From Vandiemenella viatica (Eukaryota > Arthropoda > Insecta > Orthoptera > Morabidae), in assembly GCA_031002005.1 (NCBI GenBank), contig CM061921.1:179746935-179810934 (forward strand): a stretch of DNA of 64,000 nt. The letters are read 5' to 3'. The notes under the pieces were generated by a model, which ran no database searches, had not been told where the DNA came from, and worked only from the letters and a program-made list of their open reading frames with translations. Positions 33,762 to 43,899 of the stretch are shown piece by piece. Made by a program: the position numbers and the translations under genes. Numbering within the stretch: the stretch's first letter is position 1; every line of letters begins with the position of its first letter.

Positions 33762-33781
33762 AATAATAATAATAATAATAA
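33707..33781. repeat. (TAA)n-(TTA)n-(TAA)n microsatellite
   Basis: About 75 bp that switches strand sense twice, forming potential hairpins. It borders the Helitron 5' end at 33790-33918. Confidence 0.95.
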
Positions 33782-33789
33782 TCGAGATA

Positions 33790-33918
33790 AAAACTATCCT
33801 ATATTTTAAATTGGACCAAATTACACACAGTAAGCCAAATTTCATCAAAATCAGTTAAGTAGTTTCGGAGTTCATCTCGGACAAACATCGTGACGCGAGA
33901 TTTTTATATATATAAAGA
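33790..33918 (-). mobile_element. Third Helitron 5' terminus
   Basis: Minus strand starts TCTTTATATATATAAAAATC at 33918 (A outside), then CTCGCGTCACGATGTTTGTC. This is a widespread arthropod Helitron 5' end. It probably belongs to the same dead element as the Rep remnants at 32088-32735. The sequence breaks at the TAA microsatellite. Confidence 0.75.
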
Positions 33919-33919
33919 T

Positions 33920-34370
33920 GGAAAGTAGTAGTTAAAAAAATTTTAATTATTTTTATTTCCTGATTCTATATAGCCTTCACCTTTCTACCTAAAGTAGGCC
34001 TTTAGTTTCTACAATTTTTAAACAATTACTTGTCTGTTAGTATTTTTTAATAGATTATTCGAAAGGATTTAACGGTTCTAAAGTATTCCACTAAATTAAT
34101 TTACCATCTACATTAATTTCCCCAAACCAATATCAGTGAGTGTATGTTTTTTTCATACTACTAATCATTAAACTGTCTATACACGAATGTTCATTTGTGC
34201 ATTACTGCTGGCCTGTGCCTACATCCAGGTCCTGTCTCCAGGGTAACTGCTAACATGCTGCCCACAAAGCACCGTCAGCCCACTTCACGTTCCACGTCAT
34301 AACACATCCTATCCTGGTTTGTCCTTGGAACCACGCAGTCCCACGTTATAGTCCGATCAAAATAAACATT
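33920..34370. other. Unassigned sequence
   Basis: No gene. A GC-richer patch at about 34200-34340 is not recognised. Confidence 0.45.
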
Positions 34371-34668
34371 CACCCTTGCATAAATTCCCAACAAGCTGAA
34401 CATTTGCATGAAATTCTGTAAAGTCCCCATCGATTCCCTGTGTGCAAAATTTTTTATACATGGTCAACGTTCGAAAAAATGGGTTTTTCGTATTTGGTAG
34501 CGAAACGATTAGTTTTATGATAAAAATAGCTCGGACAAAAATTGCAGATCATGTAATTATCTACAAAAATTGTTCTTATACTTTTTCCCTAAGATTTACC
34601 ATTTCTTAGTAAAAGCCATTCTAAAATTCACTGAAGTTGCATTGTCCATAAGATGCACGAGTTTCCAC
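34371..34668 (+). repeat. Left terminal inverted repeat
   Basis: Roughly 300 bp, inverted partner at 36812-37126. The match starts at CTTGCATAAATTCC and fades after CACTGAAGTTGCATT. Confidence 0.75.
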
Positions 34669-34769
34669 GCCACCTATGTGGTAGAGTACTGGGCACGTTT
34701 TTTTCAACATGGTTTCCCAGGTAGGCCTACTCCACGGTCTATTTTACTAGTTTAATGGAGGTCTTCTTA

Positions 34770-36130
34770 TTCAACTTCTTCTTCTTCTATATCCTCCTGA
34801 GTCGACGTAAATTGTTGTAACAGTGATACATCAGTTGTTTGGTTGTTGATGTAAGTATTTTCTTCTGTTGGCGATTCAACATTTGAGCATGACTGACCTT
34901 GACAGCTGGTATGCTGTTGAACAAAATAAGCCTACTTTTTTGCTGCCGCATTTTGAATTACATCCATTTTTGCAGTTATAAAAAATAGTGTTGAGGAGCT
35001 ATTCTGGTGCAGGTGGAAGTAGAGTGTGGATTGGTTCTAATACATTATCAGTTAGCTACCAACCCCATTCTTCTGGATCCAGTTGATTACCAAGCCATAC
35101 TTGAACCTAGCGATACACTCGATAAAAATGTTTGTTAGCAGAAGCCGAGGTTGGATGAAAACAAGCTAATTGCTCACTTTTTTATTACGTGTATGTTTTG
35201 CAAAAGATAAGTAACATAACTTATCTATACAAGTAATTTTTGTTGGAGCTACATACACAGAAAGAACAAAGTGAATTCCTCTGGTGATAAGAGTTTCTGG
35301 AGTAGAGTTCATATCCTCAAAAACTTGTGCACATCCAATTAGATCTTGTTTTTCAAGTAATTTAAGAACTGTCGTTTTACTCCTCCGGAACAATGCTGAT
35401 GTTGTATCATAGCCATTCATAGCATGTAAAAATAAAATGTGATCTTTACATTTAGGATAAGCCGATAAACAACTTGTACTTGAAAAAAAAATTCCGACAG
35501 TTGTTGAGCCTCGCCTGGTTTTAAAAAGTAAATGATTTTTTCAATTGGAGTGCGAGCGATAAGTAATGCTAACAGATCAATATCTTCACCAACAACATTT
35601 AAATCGACTGGATTAAATTGATTTATTGCAATTTCTACGATAAGTACATCAGCGTCACTGTCAGCTTGCTTGGCTAAAATATGCTCACTAGTAAATTTTT
35701 CTTTGGGCATTGCAATCAACAGAGACTTATTGTGTTTGACAGAAATTGTTGTTGGTTAGTTGGGACTGTCATAAATTGGTCAAAGAGAATATCAGTAGAT
35801 GTCAATGTTTTTGTCACACGGCGATGTTGTTCCGCGGCTTTAAAATTTTTTTTTTTTTTTGGGATCGGTATAGCCATCAAATACTACGGTTACATTTTGA
35901 CTAAAATGTCTGCGTATATACTGAAAATATTTATCCAAGATGATCTTCTCGATCCCAGACCACACGGTGCAATAAATATCCTCCATCGATAGTATATGTA
36001 ACATTTATGTTGTCAATATCAATGTTTACTTTCTGAAAGCAATCGTAAATTGCTGATTTTTGTGATTTCCTCATTCCAAGCTCATCGAATGACAACAGGT
36101 AAGGAGGGAGAGTTTTTACGACACTGCATA
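34770..36130 (-). pseudogene. PIN/FEN-like nuclease candidate with CXC-type C terminus (broken)
   Basis: Minus strand, several frames. From N to C: LPPYLLSFDELGMRKSQK, TIDGGYLLHRVV (near 35990), VVFDGYTD (about 35880), DADVLIVEIAINQ (near 35650), GEDIDLLALLIA (near 35590), IYFLKPG, GYDTTSALFRR (near 35410), and a cysteine-rich end with NGCNSKCG and KKVGLFCS (near 34950). The ordered acidic blocks (IDGG, FDG, DAD, EDxD, G-x-D) resemble the metal-binding core of PIN/FEN-type nucleases. The end resembles TSO1/tesmin CXC motifs. I recall related uncharacterised proteins in insects and cnidarians. In-frame stops, a T tract and indels disable it. Nuclease function is inferred, not shown. Confidence 0.6.
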
Positions 36131-36811
36131 TGAATTGTCACTGATTATTGGCCTTTTAGGTAGTCAGTAATTTAATCATCTCTTTCAACACTTGCGTCAA
36201 TCAACTTCTTCATTCCACGATCAACTGTAACCATTTCACTTACAGGCAAATTTTTATTACAAATGAAGAAAAGTTGCCAAATATTTTAAAAACTGAATAC
36301 AGCACAAACTTTAGTAAAGAATATTAGCAATAACCACGTGTTTTCACTACGAGCGAACGTACAAGACCAACGGTACTTTATTGGGACCTTCGAAAAAAGA
36401 TCAGGTAGACGGGCACTCCCAAGTAGACAATTGAAACAGATGTTTACCAGGGGGACGAATGGACCTCGCAACTTTTTGAGACCATTTATACCCCCCTAAA
36501 GTCGGTTTTTACCCCTCTAAAATCGACTTTCGCGTAGATGTGGATGTAGATTTGTAGACTTTTTTGTTTTGTTATTTTTTAGCTCTACCATTCTACAAGA
36601 ATTTCAAAACTTCACCTGATTTTTCCGTTGACCCCCCCCCATCCCCCTAGGTGAGATTTCGCCAGATCCCCCCCATTTCACCTAACGTAATTAATGGACT
36701 GGGTTTCTTTTCAGCTCATATTCTCAGAATTATCATTCAATATAAATGTACTAGTCACGCAGACTTATATTTATATTATGCGCCCAATGAGGTACATAGA
36801 CAGCTTAGTCA
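36131..36811. other. Non-coding interior of the TIR element
   Basis: No gene seen. It contains a GC/C-rich patch (36470-36520, repeated ACCCC phrases) and a C tract at 36635-36675. Confidence 0.5.
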
Positions 36812-37126
36812 TGCATATTATAGAGAATACAACTTCAGTGAATTTTAGAATGGCTTTTTCTCAGCAATGGTAAATATTGGGGAAAAACGTATAAGAACAA
36901 TTTGTGTAGATAGTTGCAGGATCTACATTTTTTGTCTGAGATATTTTTATCAAAAAACTAACCGTTTCACTAAAAAAATTTGAAAAACCCATTTTTGCGA
37001 ACTTTGACCTTGTATAAAAAATTTTTACACACACGAAATCAATGGGGCCTTTTCACAATTTCACTATAATGGTATCCCTAACTTTCATGCAAATTTTCAG
37101 CTTGTTGGGAATTTATGCAAGTGTAC
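36812..37126 (-). repeat. Right terminal inverted repeat
   Basis: Inverted partner of 34371-34668, with small indels throughout. The last shared block reads TTGTTGGGAATTTATGCAAG on the + strand. Confidence 0.75.
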
Positions 37127-37139
37127 CCCTATTTTTCAG

Positions 37140-37765
37140 GCTAAATTGACAGGACTATTAGGAGTTTCCACCCGGAATCGGAGTAGGCTGCTCGTCGACC
37201 GTTGGAGAATGTACCTCCGTTTTCCAGAGGCACTGCTATAAATGGCATCTTGGCCGTCTCCCTGGTGCAAGTGCAGGCTCAGTTGTGAGCAATGCTTGTA
37301 ATTACAGTTGGCTCGTTTTTTCCTCTTGAATTTCATCCTCTCCCGGCCTTCTTCCTATACCTGATGTCGGCTGGTCGCGGCGTCTATTACGTGCTTGACC
37401 CAACTGCTTGCAGCGTATCGAGTAATGGAGGCCAGTGTTGCGTCGTTATATCGTCTTATGACAGTTTAAATCGCCGTTCGCCAATGATTATTAATTTCTG
37501 CGTTACCAGTATTGCTCTTCCACATACATCATTCATGTGAGACATGAATTTCAGTTGTTCGTCCAGGTTTACTACACGGTAACAGACTATTGCTTTTATT
37601 TTTATTGTTTTTCCCTGGATCTTGATTACAATGTTTTGTTTCTGTTTTCCCTTTAGTCTTCTTGTTCGGGGCTAGCTTTAGCTTAACTCCTACCCATAAC
37701 TGACTCAACAGTCCAATATAGCTTTGCATTTTGTTTCTAGTTCCTGCCTGGTTTCCGTGTCTATT
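37140..37765 (-). pseudogene. R1-like LINE ORF2, C-terminal part
   Basis: Minus strand: DTETRQELETKCKAILDC, VKLKLAPNKKTKGK, VNLDEQLKFMSHMNDVCGRA and KLIIIGERRFKL, the post-catalytic part of R1/I-type reverse transcriptases (thumb region). It follows the FADD catalytic block after removal of the SINE at 37766-37996. The 3' end near 37140 borders the TIR element. Confidence 0.8.
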
Positions 37766-37996
37766 AGATGAGCGAGCGTTCTGGCCTCGCATTCGGGAGG
37801 ACGCCGGCCGGTTCGAATCCCCGTCCGCGCATCCAGATTTGGGTTTTCCATGGTTTCCCAAATCACTCCACGCAAATGCCGGGATGCTTCCTTCAAAAGG
37901 CCATGGCAGAATTCCTTACCATTCCTTGCCCCCCCCCCCAAATCCTTCCCAGTCTCTAAAGAATATGTTAAGAGACATTAAGCAGCAAAAAAAAAG
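37766..37996 (+). mobile_element. SINE family A inserted in RT gene
   Basis: Head GAGCGAGCGTTCTGGCC, B box GGTTCGAATCCCC, body and an A tail (37987-37996). It splits the R1-like RT just after its catalytic FADD block. The target duplication is too short to be sure of. Confidence 0.88.
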
Positions 37997-39110
37997 ATCG
38001 TCGGCAAATGCCACCAAACCCAGCAGTTCTAGAATTTGTTGCAATATATTCATGGTGTGTTCCAAACGAATGTCCCAGAAAATTAGTACCCACATTGACC
38101 CCTGCGGGTAACTTTCTTCAGTCTTTTCTCTATATTCTTGTTGGGGCACCGCAATTTTGCAAATCGATTTCTAAAATAATCTCTAAAACTGTAATACATG
38201 TTTTGTGGACAGTTGATTTTTCTTAGAATTTCGAACAGCGCGGAACACCAGTGGTTGTCGGAAGGGCCTGTAATGTCAATGAATATTCCCACCACGTAAT
38301 TTTTGGAAGAATTTTGCACAGTTTTCATTAAACAGTTGATGGCGTCCTCTGTTGGCGCGCCTGCTCTGAACCCTTACTGATTTGGGCTCATCCCATTTTT
38401 TAATGTGTTTCTTTAGTTTCTTGCAGAGTAACTTGTACTTTTCCTAGAACATTGAGTAAGTAGATTGGGCGATATGATTTTTGATGTCGTGGGTCTTTGC
38501 CGCCAATATTGGTTATAATCACCACCTTATTTGTTTTCCATACATTTGGTATTCAACCCTGCACCAAGCATTCATTAAATAGTTTATTTAAGGTTGGTAC
38601 CAGTTGGACGACCAACACCTGGAGGACCTCTACCGGTATCCCATCAGGTCATGGTGCTTCTCTTTTTTGAAGTAAATGTATTGATTCTACTATCTCTTTA
38701 TTTGATATGACGTATCTCTGATGTTCATTCTCGTAGGGGTCCCACATTTTTTGACGCAGTTTACTTTGCCTATCTGTCTCGTGTTCTGTAATATCATCTG
38801 GAAGTAGCACGTCAAGTAACTCTCGTGCAGTTCCCATCCATTTCGCAGTAATAAATCCATCTAATCTTCTTACTGTAGGCAATGTCGTAAGTGGCCTAAC
38901 TTTACCAGCGGCAATCTTGTAACGGATCTCCAATCGTCCTGAACTCATATTTTGTCTGACGAAGGTTTCCCAGCTTTTCTATTTCGTTTTCATTAACAGA
39001 TTATTGAACTCTTGCTTTTTATTTGTATATCTGTCTAGAAGAGCTTGCCTCTCTGCTGCAGTAAGGCAATATTTATATTGTAGTAATTGGAGGAGGTTTG
39101 CTGTGGGAGA
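37997..39110 (-). pseudogene. R1-like LINE ORF2, reverse transcriptase core
   Basis: Minus strand. N-side: QYKYCLTAAERQALLDRYTN (about 39060) and MSSGRLEIRYKIAAGKVRP; KREAP near 38650. RT palm: VVGIFIDITGPSDNHWCSAL (usual GAFDN altered to GPSDN), RFAKLRCPNKNIEKRLKKVT, and the catalytic block LVAFADDLF (near 38010). The FADD aspartates are intact, but the fingers and palm are in different frames. It continues below the SINE. Confidence 0.88.
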
Positions 39111-40365
39111 TTTTTCTTTAGCATTGCGCACACATACCTTCGATTACTTTTAATAGTAATAATATTATTTATTTTATGAGTTTAATATTTTAATCATTTG
39201 ATTTATCAAATAGGAAGTGCGTGCAAAGTGATATGTTATCTTTTATCACTAAGAAAGTCATAACCTGACATATTTATTTAAAAATTGAAGGCCTACATAC
39301 GTCGGTGTATTTAAAACTATTTTTGACACAGAAATAATGAAGGGTTCAACTAAAATCAACACCCAGTCTTACAATGTGAGACATTAAACGTTAATACTAA
39401 ACAAACAACAATGAAATATTTATGTGAAATTTAAGCACGATGTCAAGTTTAAAAATAGCTAACATTAAAAAGTAGACATAGGAAGCTAACATTAAAATCC
39501 AATAGTTTTAAAGCTGCTCACAAATACAAGCTTTCAGAAACAAATATCTGCATTTTAATTTAGTCTTTGACTTAAACAAAATACTACTTTCTAATCGATA
39601 GGAAAATTATTAGAGTCTTTCCGTATCGAATCTGGTTGCTAGCTGCTGTTAACTCGCTCAGAACTATTGTGATACTCTGCTCAGGGGCATTGACGGGTCG
39701 AGGAACGCGCAACACTGAGTTCTCTTCACTGGCAGAATATCTTTACCGTTATAGTAGCAGCGACGGCGTCGCGTCTGCACGCTTCCTTCAGACAGCAGCA
39801 AGGATACCGCAAGCCCAGAGGTGGTAAACCTCAGTACGGCCCAGGCGACGACATGACGCCCCTCTCTCTCTCAGAAAGTCACTGACGCAAGGCCCCTTGA
39901 AGACGTTTGTGTCAAAATCCCCTCCTGCTTCGTCGAACTCCAGTCCGCGGTGCCGTAAGAAATGTGGACACAGAATATACCAAAAAGCTACTTATTATAT
40001 TGTAACAGCAACTTTGATTGGAGGATTTGCAGGGGAGTTTTCAATTACGTGATCCTTAGATTGTATTTGCCATAACTGCCTCGCATCGGAAGCGATCGTC
40101 CGTCACCGGTTCGTTCACCAAATTGTTACTTGATTTGAGAAGGGATGGTTAGGCTGCACCTGCCGGAGAAAAGCAAGTCTTCCCACCCTATTGTGAAGGC
40201 CGTTGTCACTCAGCTCTAGTATACAGGAGTTCCGTTACAGACTACGCAAAGCTGCAGTTTGGCATCGCACCCTCTCAAGCAAACATTTCAATCCTTCTTA
40301 AATATTAATTACTATTATCATTTTAAATATTGAACCAGTCTGTCACATCAGTCTCGTTACAATAT
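39110..40365. other. Foreign segment splitting the LINE ORF2, unidentified
   Basis: The LINE reading is continuous from ...RKARIAY (above 40365) to QYKYCLTAAER (below 39110), so about 1.25 kb between is extra. It has an AT-rich part (39130-39600) and a GC-rich part (39640-39960), no frame above 65 codons, and no family I recognise. Ends and target duplication unresolved. Confidence 0.55.
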
Positions 40366-41350
40366 GCTATTCTTGCCTTCCTCATTGTGGATCGTAGTTT
40401 CCGCAATCTTTCTGTCGATGATTTATATTTTAATCCCGTTATTTCCCTAAGTGGAATTGCAGTTCTCATTGCGTCTTTTATTGTGCAAATTACTTCTTTC
40501 AGAGCATTTTTCACGTCAAAATCATTATCTCTGAGAGGATTGAAGTAACTCCTCAACCTCGGCCAGTTTTCTTTGCTGATGTCATTTCACCGTTGAAAGT
40601 TTATCCATTTACCTTCACGCGTTCCGTCTTCCAATCTTCCCAGTTCGATTGTGATCGCTGGTGGTTTGGTTTTCAGTCACTATCCACCCCTTTAGCAGGT
40701 TTCCTGCTCTTCGATTTTCTAAAGATATATCAATGTTCGATTTGGAACCTGTTCGGTAACTGAACTGATATGGATTGCTTGGCTCGATTCTGACAGCCAG
40801 CAGTAATTCGCCAATCAGTTCGTGTAGCATTTCTTCTCGTGCGTCTGTAATACCACTGTTCCATAGTTCAGATTTGGCATTTCTATCAGCAACTATCACC
40901 GTTGGGCTGTCGCCTATGGCTACATATGTTGTTGTTGTTGTTATTGATGTTTAAGGGCGCGTCGACAACGAGGTCATTAGCGCCCTTGGCTACATATATT
41001 TCCCTAATCTTACGAAGGCAGTAATCAATATCATCTCTGTATTGAAAGTACATGTTAACGAGGACCACGTTCCTACATTGCGTATCTATCTCCACACTCA
41101 CGGCATATTTATCGCAGGACTGTAGTATTTCTGAGCCAGTGACTTGCTTTTTGAAGACTATGATGGCACTCATAGTTTTTGCCCCTGTCGAGATTATCTG
41201 GGACGTCACTGACATGTGTGAGATTTTCCTTTCTCTGGGGTAGGGATCTTGTAGACAGAGGATATCTATTAGCATTTCCTCAGCTAGTTTACTCACTTCA
41301 TGTGAAACCAGGCTGCTTCTCCTGCAGTTTAACTGCGCGATCTTAAGCTG
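40365..41350 (-). pseudogene. R1-like LINE ORF2, AP endonuclease domain
   Basis: Minus strand. The opening is KIAQLNCRRSSLVSHEVSKL (about 41330), then DILCLQDPYPR, MSAIIVFKK, DKYAVSVEIDTQCRNVVLVN, YFQYRDDIDYCL, then after a 59-bp insertion VADRNAKSELWNSG, SNIDISLENR and TTSDHN. The catalytic set of this endonuclease family is largely visible: N in QLN, the E of CLQE changed to D, D/N in DRNAKS, and SDH. It nicks target DNA for target-primed reverse transcription. Confidence 0.9.
40928..40986 (-). mobile_element. 59-bp 5'-truncated SINE with 11-bp target duplication
   Basis: TGGCTACATAT is present on both sides (40917-40927 and 40987-40997). The insert read on the minus strand is a SINE 3' end (GCGCTAATGACCTCGTTGTC, then CGCGCCCTTAAACATC) with an (AAC)n tail. 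It interrupts the endonuclease between its two conserved halves. Confidence 0.9.
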
Positions 41351-41499
41351 CTAATGTATGCCGAGAATGGATATTGCACTGAGGCCATAGCTGTCTCGAG
41401 TCAAGCATTATTACGTCACATGTCATCACAAAAGGACGGTAAGTTTATCTGAATCGAAGATTTTATTTTGTCTGTCAAATACTTGCTTGGCTAAAGTAA

Positions 41500-42490
41500 C
41501 TGTGCTGAATTAGTATGTATGTTGTTTACCTTAAGTTGAATACGATCGATTGATCTTGGTTGCGGAAGAGTGATTTTTTTCCATTTGGATGTGCTATTCT
41601 AGTTATATGGCGTAACGCCAGAGTGAGATTTTGTGTTTCCTCTAGTCTAGCGAGGTGAAGACTGTTTTCAAACTTTTGGTAAAGATGGTCTGGAGCTATA
41701 GCGTTGTGTCTTGGTTTTTCGTTTGCTCGGTTTTCAAAGCCTCCACTACTTTTGCAGTAGTTGAGTGCCATTTGAACTGGTCCTGCCCATCCAAGTACAG
41801 CTCGTTGTGATTGAGGCCTAGGAGAAATGTCGCAGATGGTGGAACTAATCTCTGAGTATTAAAGTATAGGTTCATCTGTCTGTGTGTTTACGCTATTTGT
41901 TTTTCCTTTCTCTTGTTGCCATATTTTCTCCCTGTATTTTGCAGCCCTCTCAGTTTTCCGTTTCTTTCTATATCTTGTGTTTCTTGTTTTATTTATTTTT
42001 CTTTTGTTTACTGTTAATTCTATCAGGTTGGTAATGATGCTCAATAATTGCTCTTTGTATCGTTCATTCATCTCTTTGAAGTTTCTTCTAATGTCCATAA
42101 TCTGTTCTATTTATTAGTCTATGAAGAAATAGTTGATATATTTGATATTCTTTGCCAGATTTGTTGTGCGATTTTCCCCATTTCTTGCATGGGGTATAAA
42201 AAACTGACTCTGACTCTTTAATGTGGCTGGTTTCTCCACAATGTTTGCAGTCGGTTGATGTTTTGGTACAATGTTTGCTAATGTGACCATGGTCATAGCA
42301 CTGCAGGCACTTTGGTAATACTGTGTAATCTTTTGCAGAGATGGAACCCACAGATACCGATTGTTTTTTACGTGCACTCACGCGCTTTTTTATACCGACA
42401 CACGTTATTCTGTCACTTAGATATCTTTTTTTTTCTGCACGAAATATAGCTAGCAACAAGAGCGACGTAACACACAACAGCACGCGGCAG
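41500..42490 (-). pseudogene. R1-like LINE ORF1 with zinc knuckles
   Basis: Minus strand. A 131-codon frame (42088-42483) includes SISAKDYTVLPKCLQCYDHG, HISKHC and CKHCGETSH, two adjacent CCHC-type knuckles, and ends NRTDYG, a typical ORF1 end. Further basic frames (42098-41859, ERYKEQLLSIITNLIELTVN and a Lys/Arg-rich part; 41771-41526) follow before ORF2. The leader phrase ATGGCTGCCG (42490) matches the copy at 23000. RNA-binding role by family. Confidence 0.75.
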
Positions 42491-43890
42491 CCATATTGAA
42501 CCAGCAGTTAAACAGGAAAGGATGTTTGATTTCATCTGGTTTGTATAGGATGCAGTTTATTAAGATTATGCGTAGTTATTAGAGAAGAAGAAATCTCTTG
42601 TTGACTCTACGAAACTGACAAACATAAAGGTCAGAGGCAACACGGGTCAGGAAGTAACCGATCAGACAACAGCTACGAGAAAGTGCTTTCCAGATCAAAT
42701 GGCATGTTAAATGCAGCTCGCTAAATTCTGCCAAAGTAAGACTACTACTCCAGCAAAATTCAAAGCAGTTTATCGTGCTAGAATCAGCAAATTTAAATAA
42801 AAATTTGAAAAATGTTGTCTGCCAAACTATTTGATATATTTAGTTACCATCAGACAAAAATTAAAAATTCCTGCAACTTCTTTGCCCAAAGATTAGCAGG
42901 ATAATGAAATCTCACAAGGATTTTAGCAGCAAAAATAACAGTTAAATAAATATTCAATAACATTTATCGTTGAACGAATAAGGAGAACAAAAAATATAGT
43001 GTTGGTGAAGTGGATAGGTTTCAATAAATCACATAACCCCTGGATACGTGATAAAGATTTATTTAATTTATAAATGACACTCTTTCTTCAATAAAACTAC
43101 ATTTATAGTCCATAAATTTTGTATTTTATTTCTTGGAAAATATACGAAAATTGTCTTTATGATCACTAAATTTGCTGGTAACATACGTATGTATTGACGA
43201 TATGCTTCATTACAACCAGAACTTTTACAAAACGTAAAATTGTCTTTGAGATTGCGTAATAAACATGTATTGATCATTAAACGTGGATTACAGATATAAG
43301 TTTGATTCCAGATTAAAATGTCTTTACATGCTGTGAAATGGTACTTTAAAATCATATAGATAAAATTGCATTTAAGCTTGAATTTTATTATAGAGTACCC
43401 AAATTTGCATTGCACTAGTAATCATCAATTACAAATTATGTACAGGCACTATTTACAGACCACTGAACATGTGTCCACTACATACTTACACCTGATATAT
43501 GGTAACTATGCACTTTATTATATATACGTACAAAATACACAAAAAACTATGTACAGTGCACTGTATCTATACTAATACGAATAAGCGATATATTGTATCT
43601 CCATTAAAACATTCATTCATCCCTACTCCCATTTATCCACGGAATTGTGCCCCTACGATAGGGTTCATATCCCATCGAGGGAAATATATCTCCAAAAATC
43701 CAATATAGGGAGACCGAATACTTCAATAGTCTCGACGAGATAGAGGTCGGAGTGGGAACGGTGCTGTAGATGGTATTGTGCTGGTGCACCTTTCAATTAG
43801 TTGACATAATCCTCCAACTGAAGATTCCTGGTATCTGAGCCAACTAAGCCTTAAGCACATCTAGTTGTACTCAGGCAGCAATACATACAT
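42491..43890. other. Unassigned AT-rich sequence
   Basis: No gene recognised. A minus frame of 115 codons (43068-43415) has no motif I know. Base composition is AT-rich like its flanks. Confidence 0.45.
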
Positions 43891-43899
43891 TGTTACCAG

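Larger units (their letters stand above)
34371..37126. mobile_element. TIR element of about 2.76 kb carrying a nuclease-like gene
   Basis: The ends are diverged inverted repeats: 34371-34668 against about 36812-37126 reversed. Shared blocks include CTTGCATAAATTCCCAACAA, ATTGTTCTTATAC and AAAAGCCATTCTAAAATTCA. The only gene-like content between them is the minus-strand pseudogene at 34770-36130. I did not find a convincing target duplication, so the outer limits are approximate. The arrangement is that of a DNA transposon, but the encoded protein is not a transposase I know. Confidence 0.65.

Noticed and set aside
43068..43415. Minus-strand 115-codon frame
   Set aside because: No motif, AT-driven composition, and not in line with the polymerase remnant above it.
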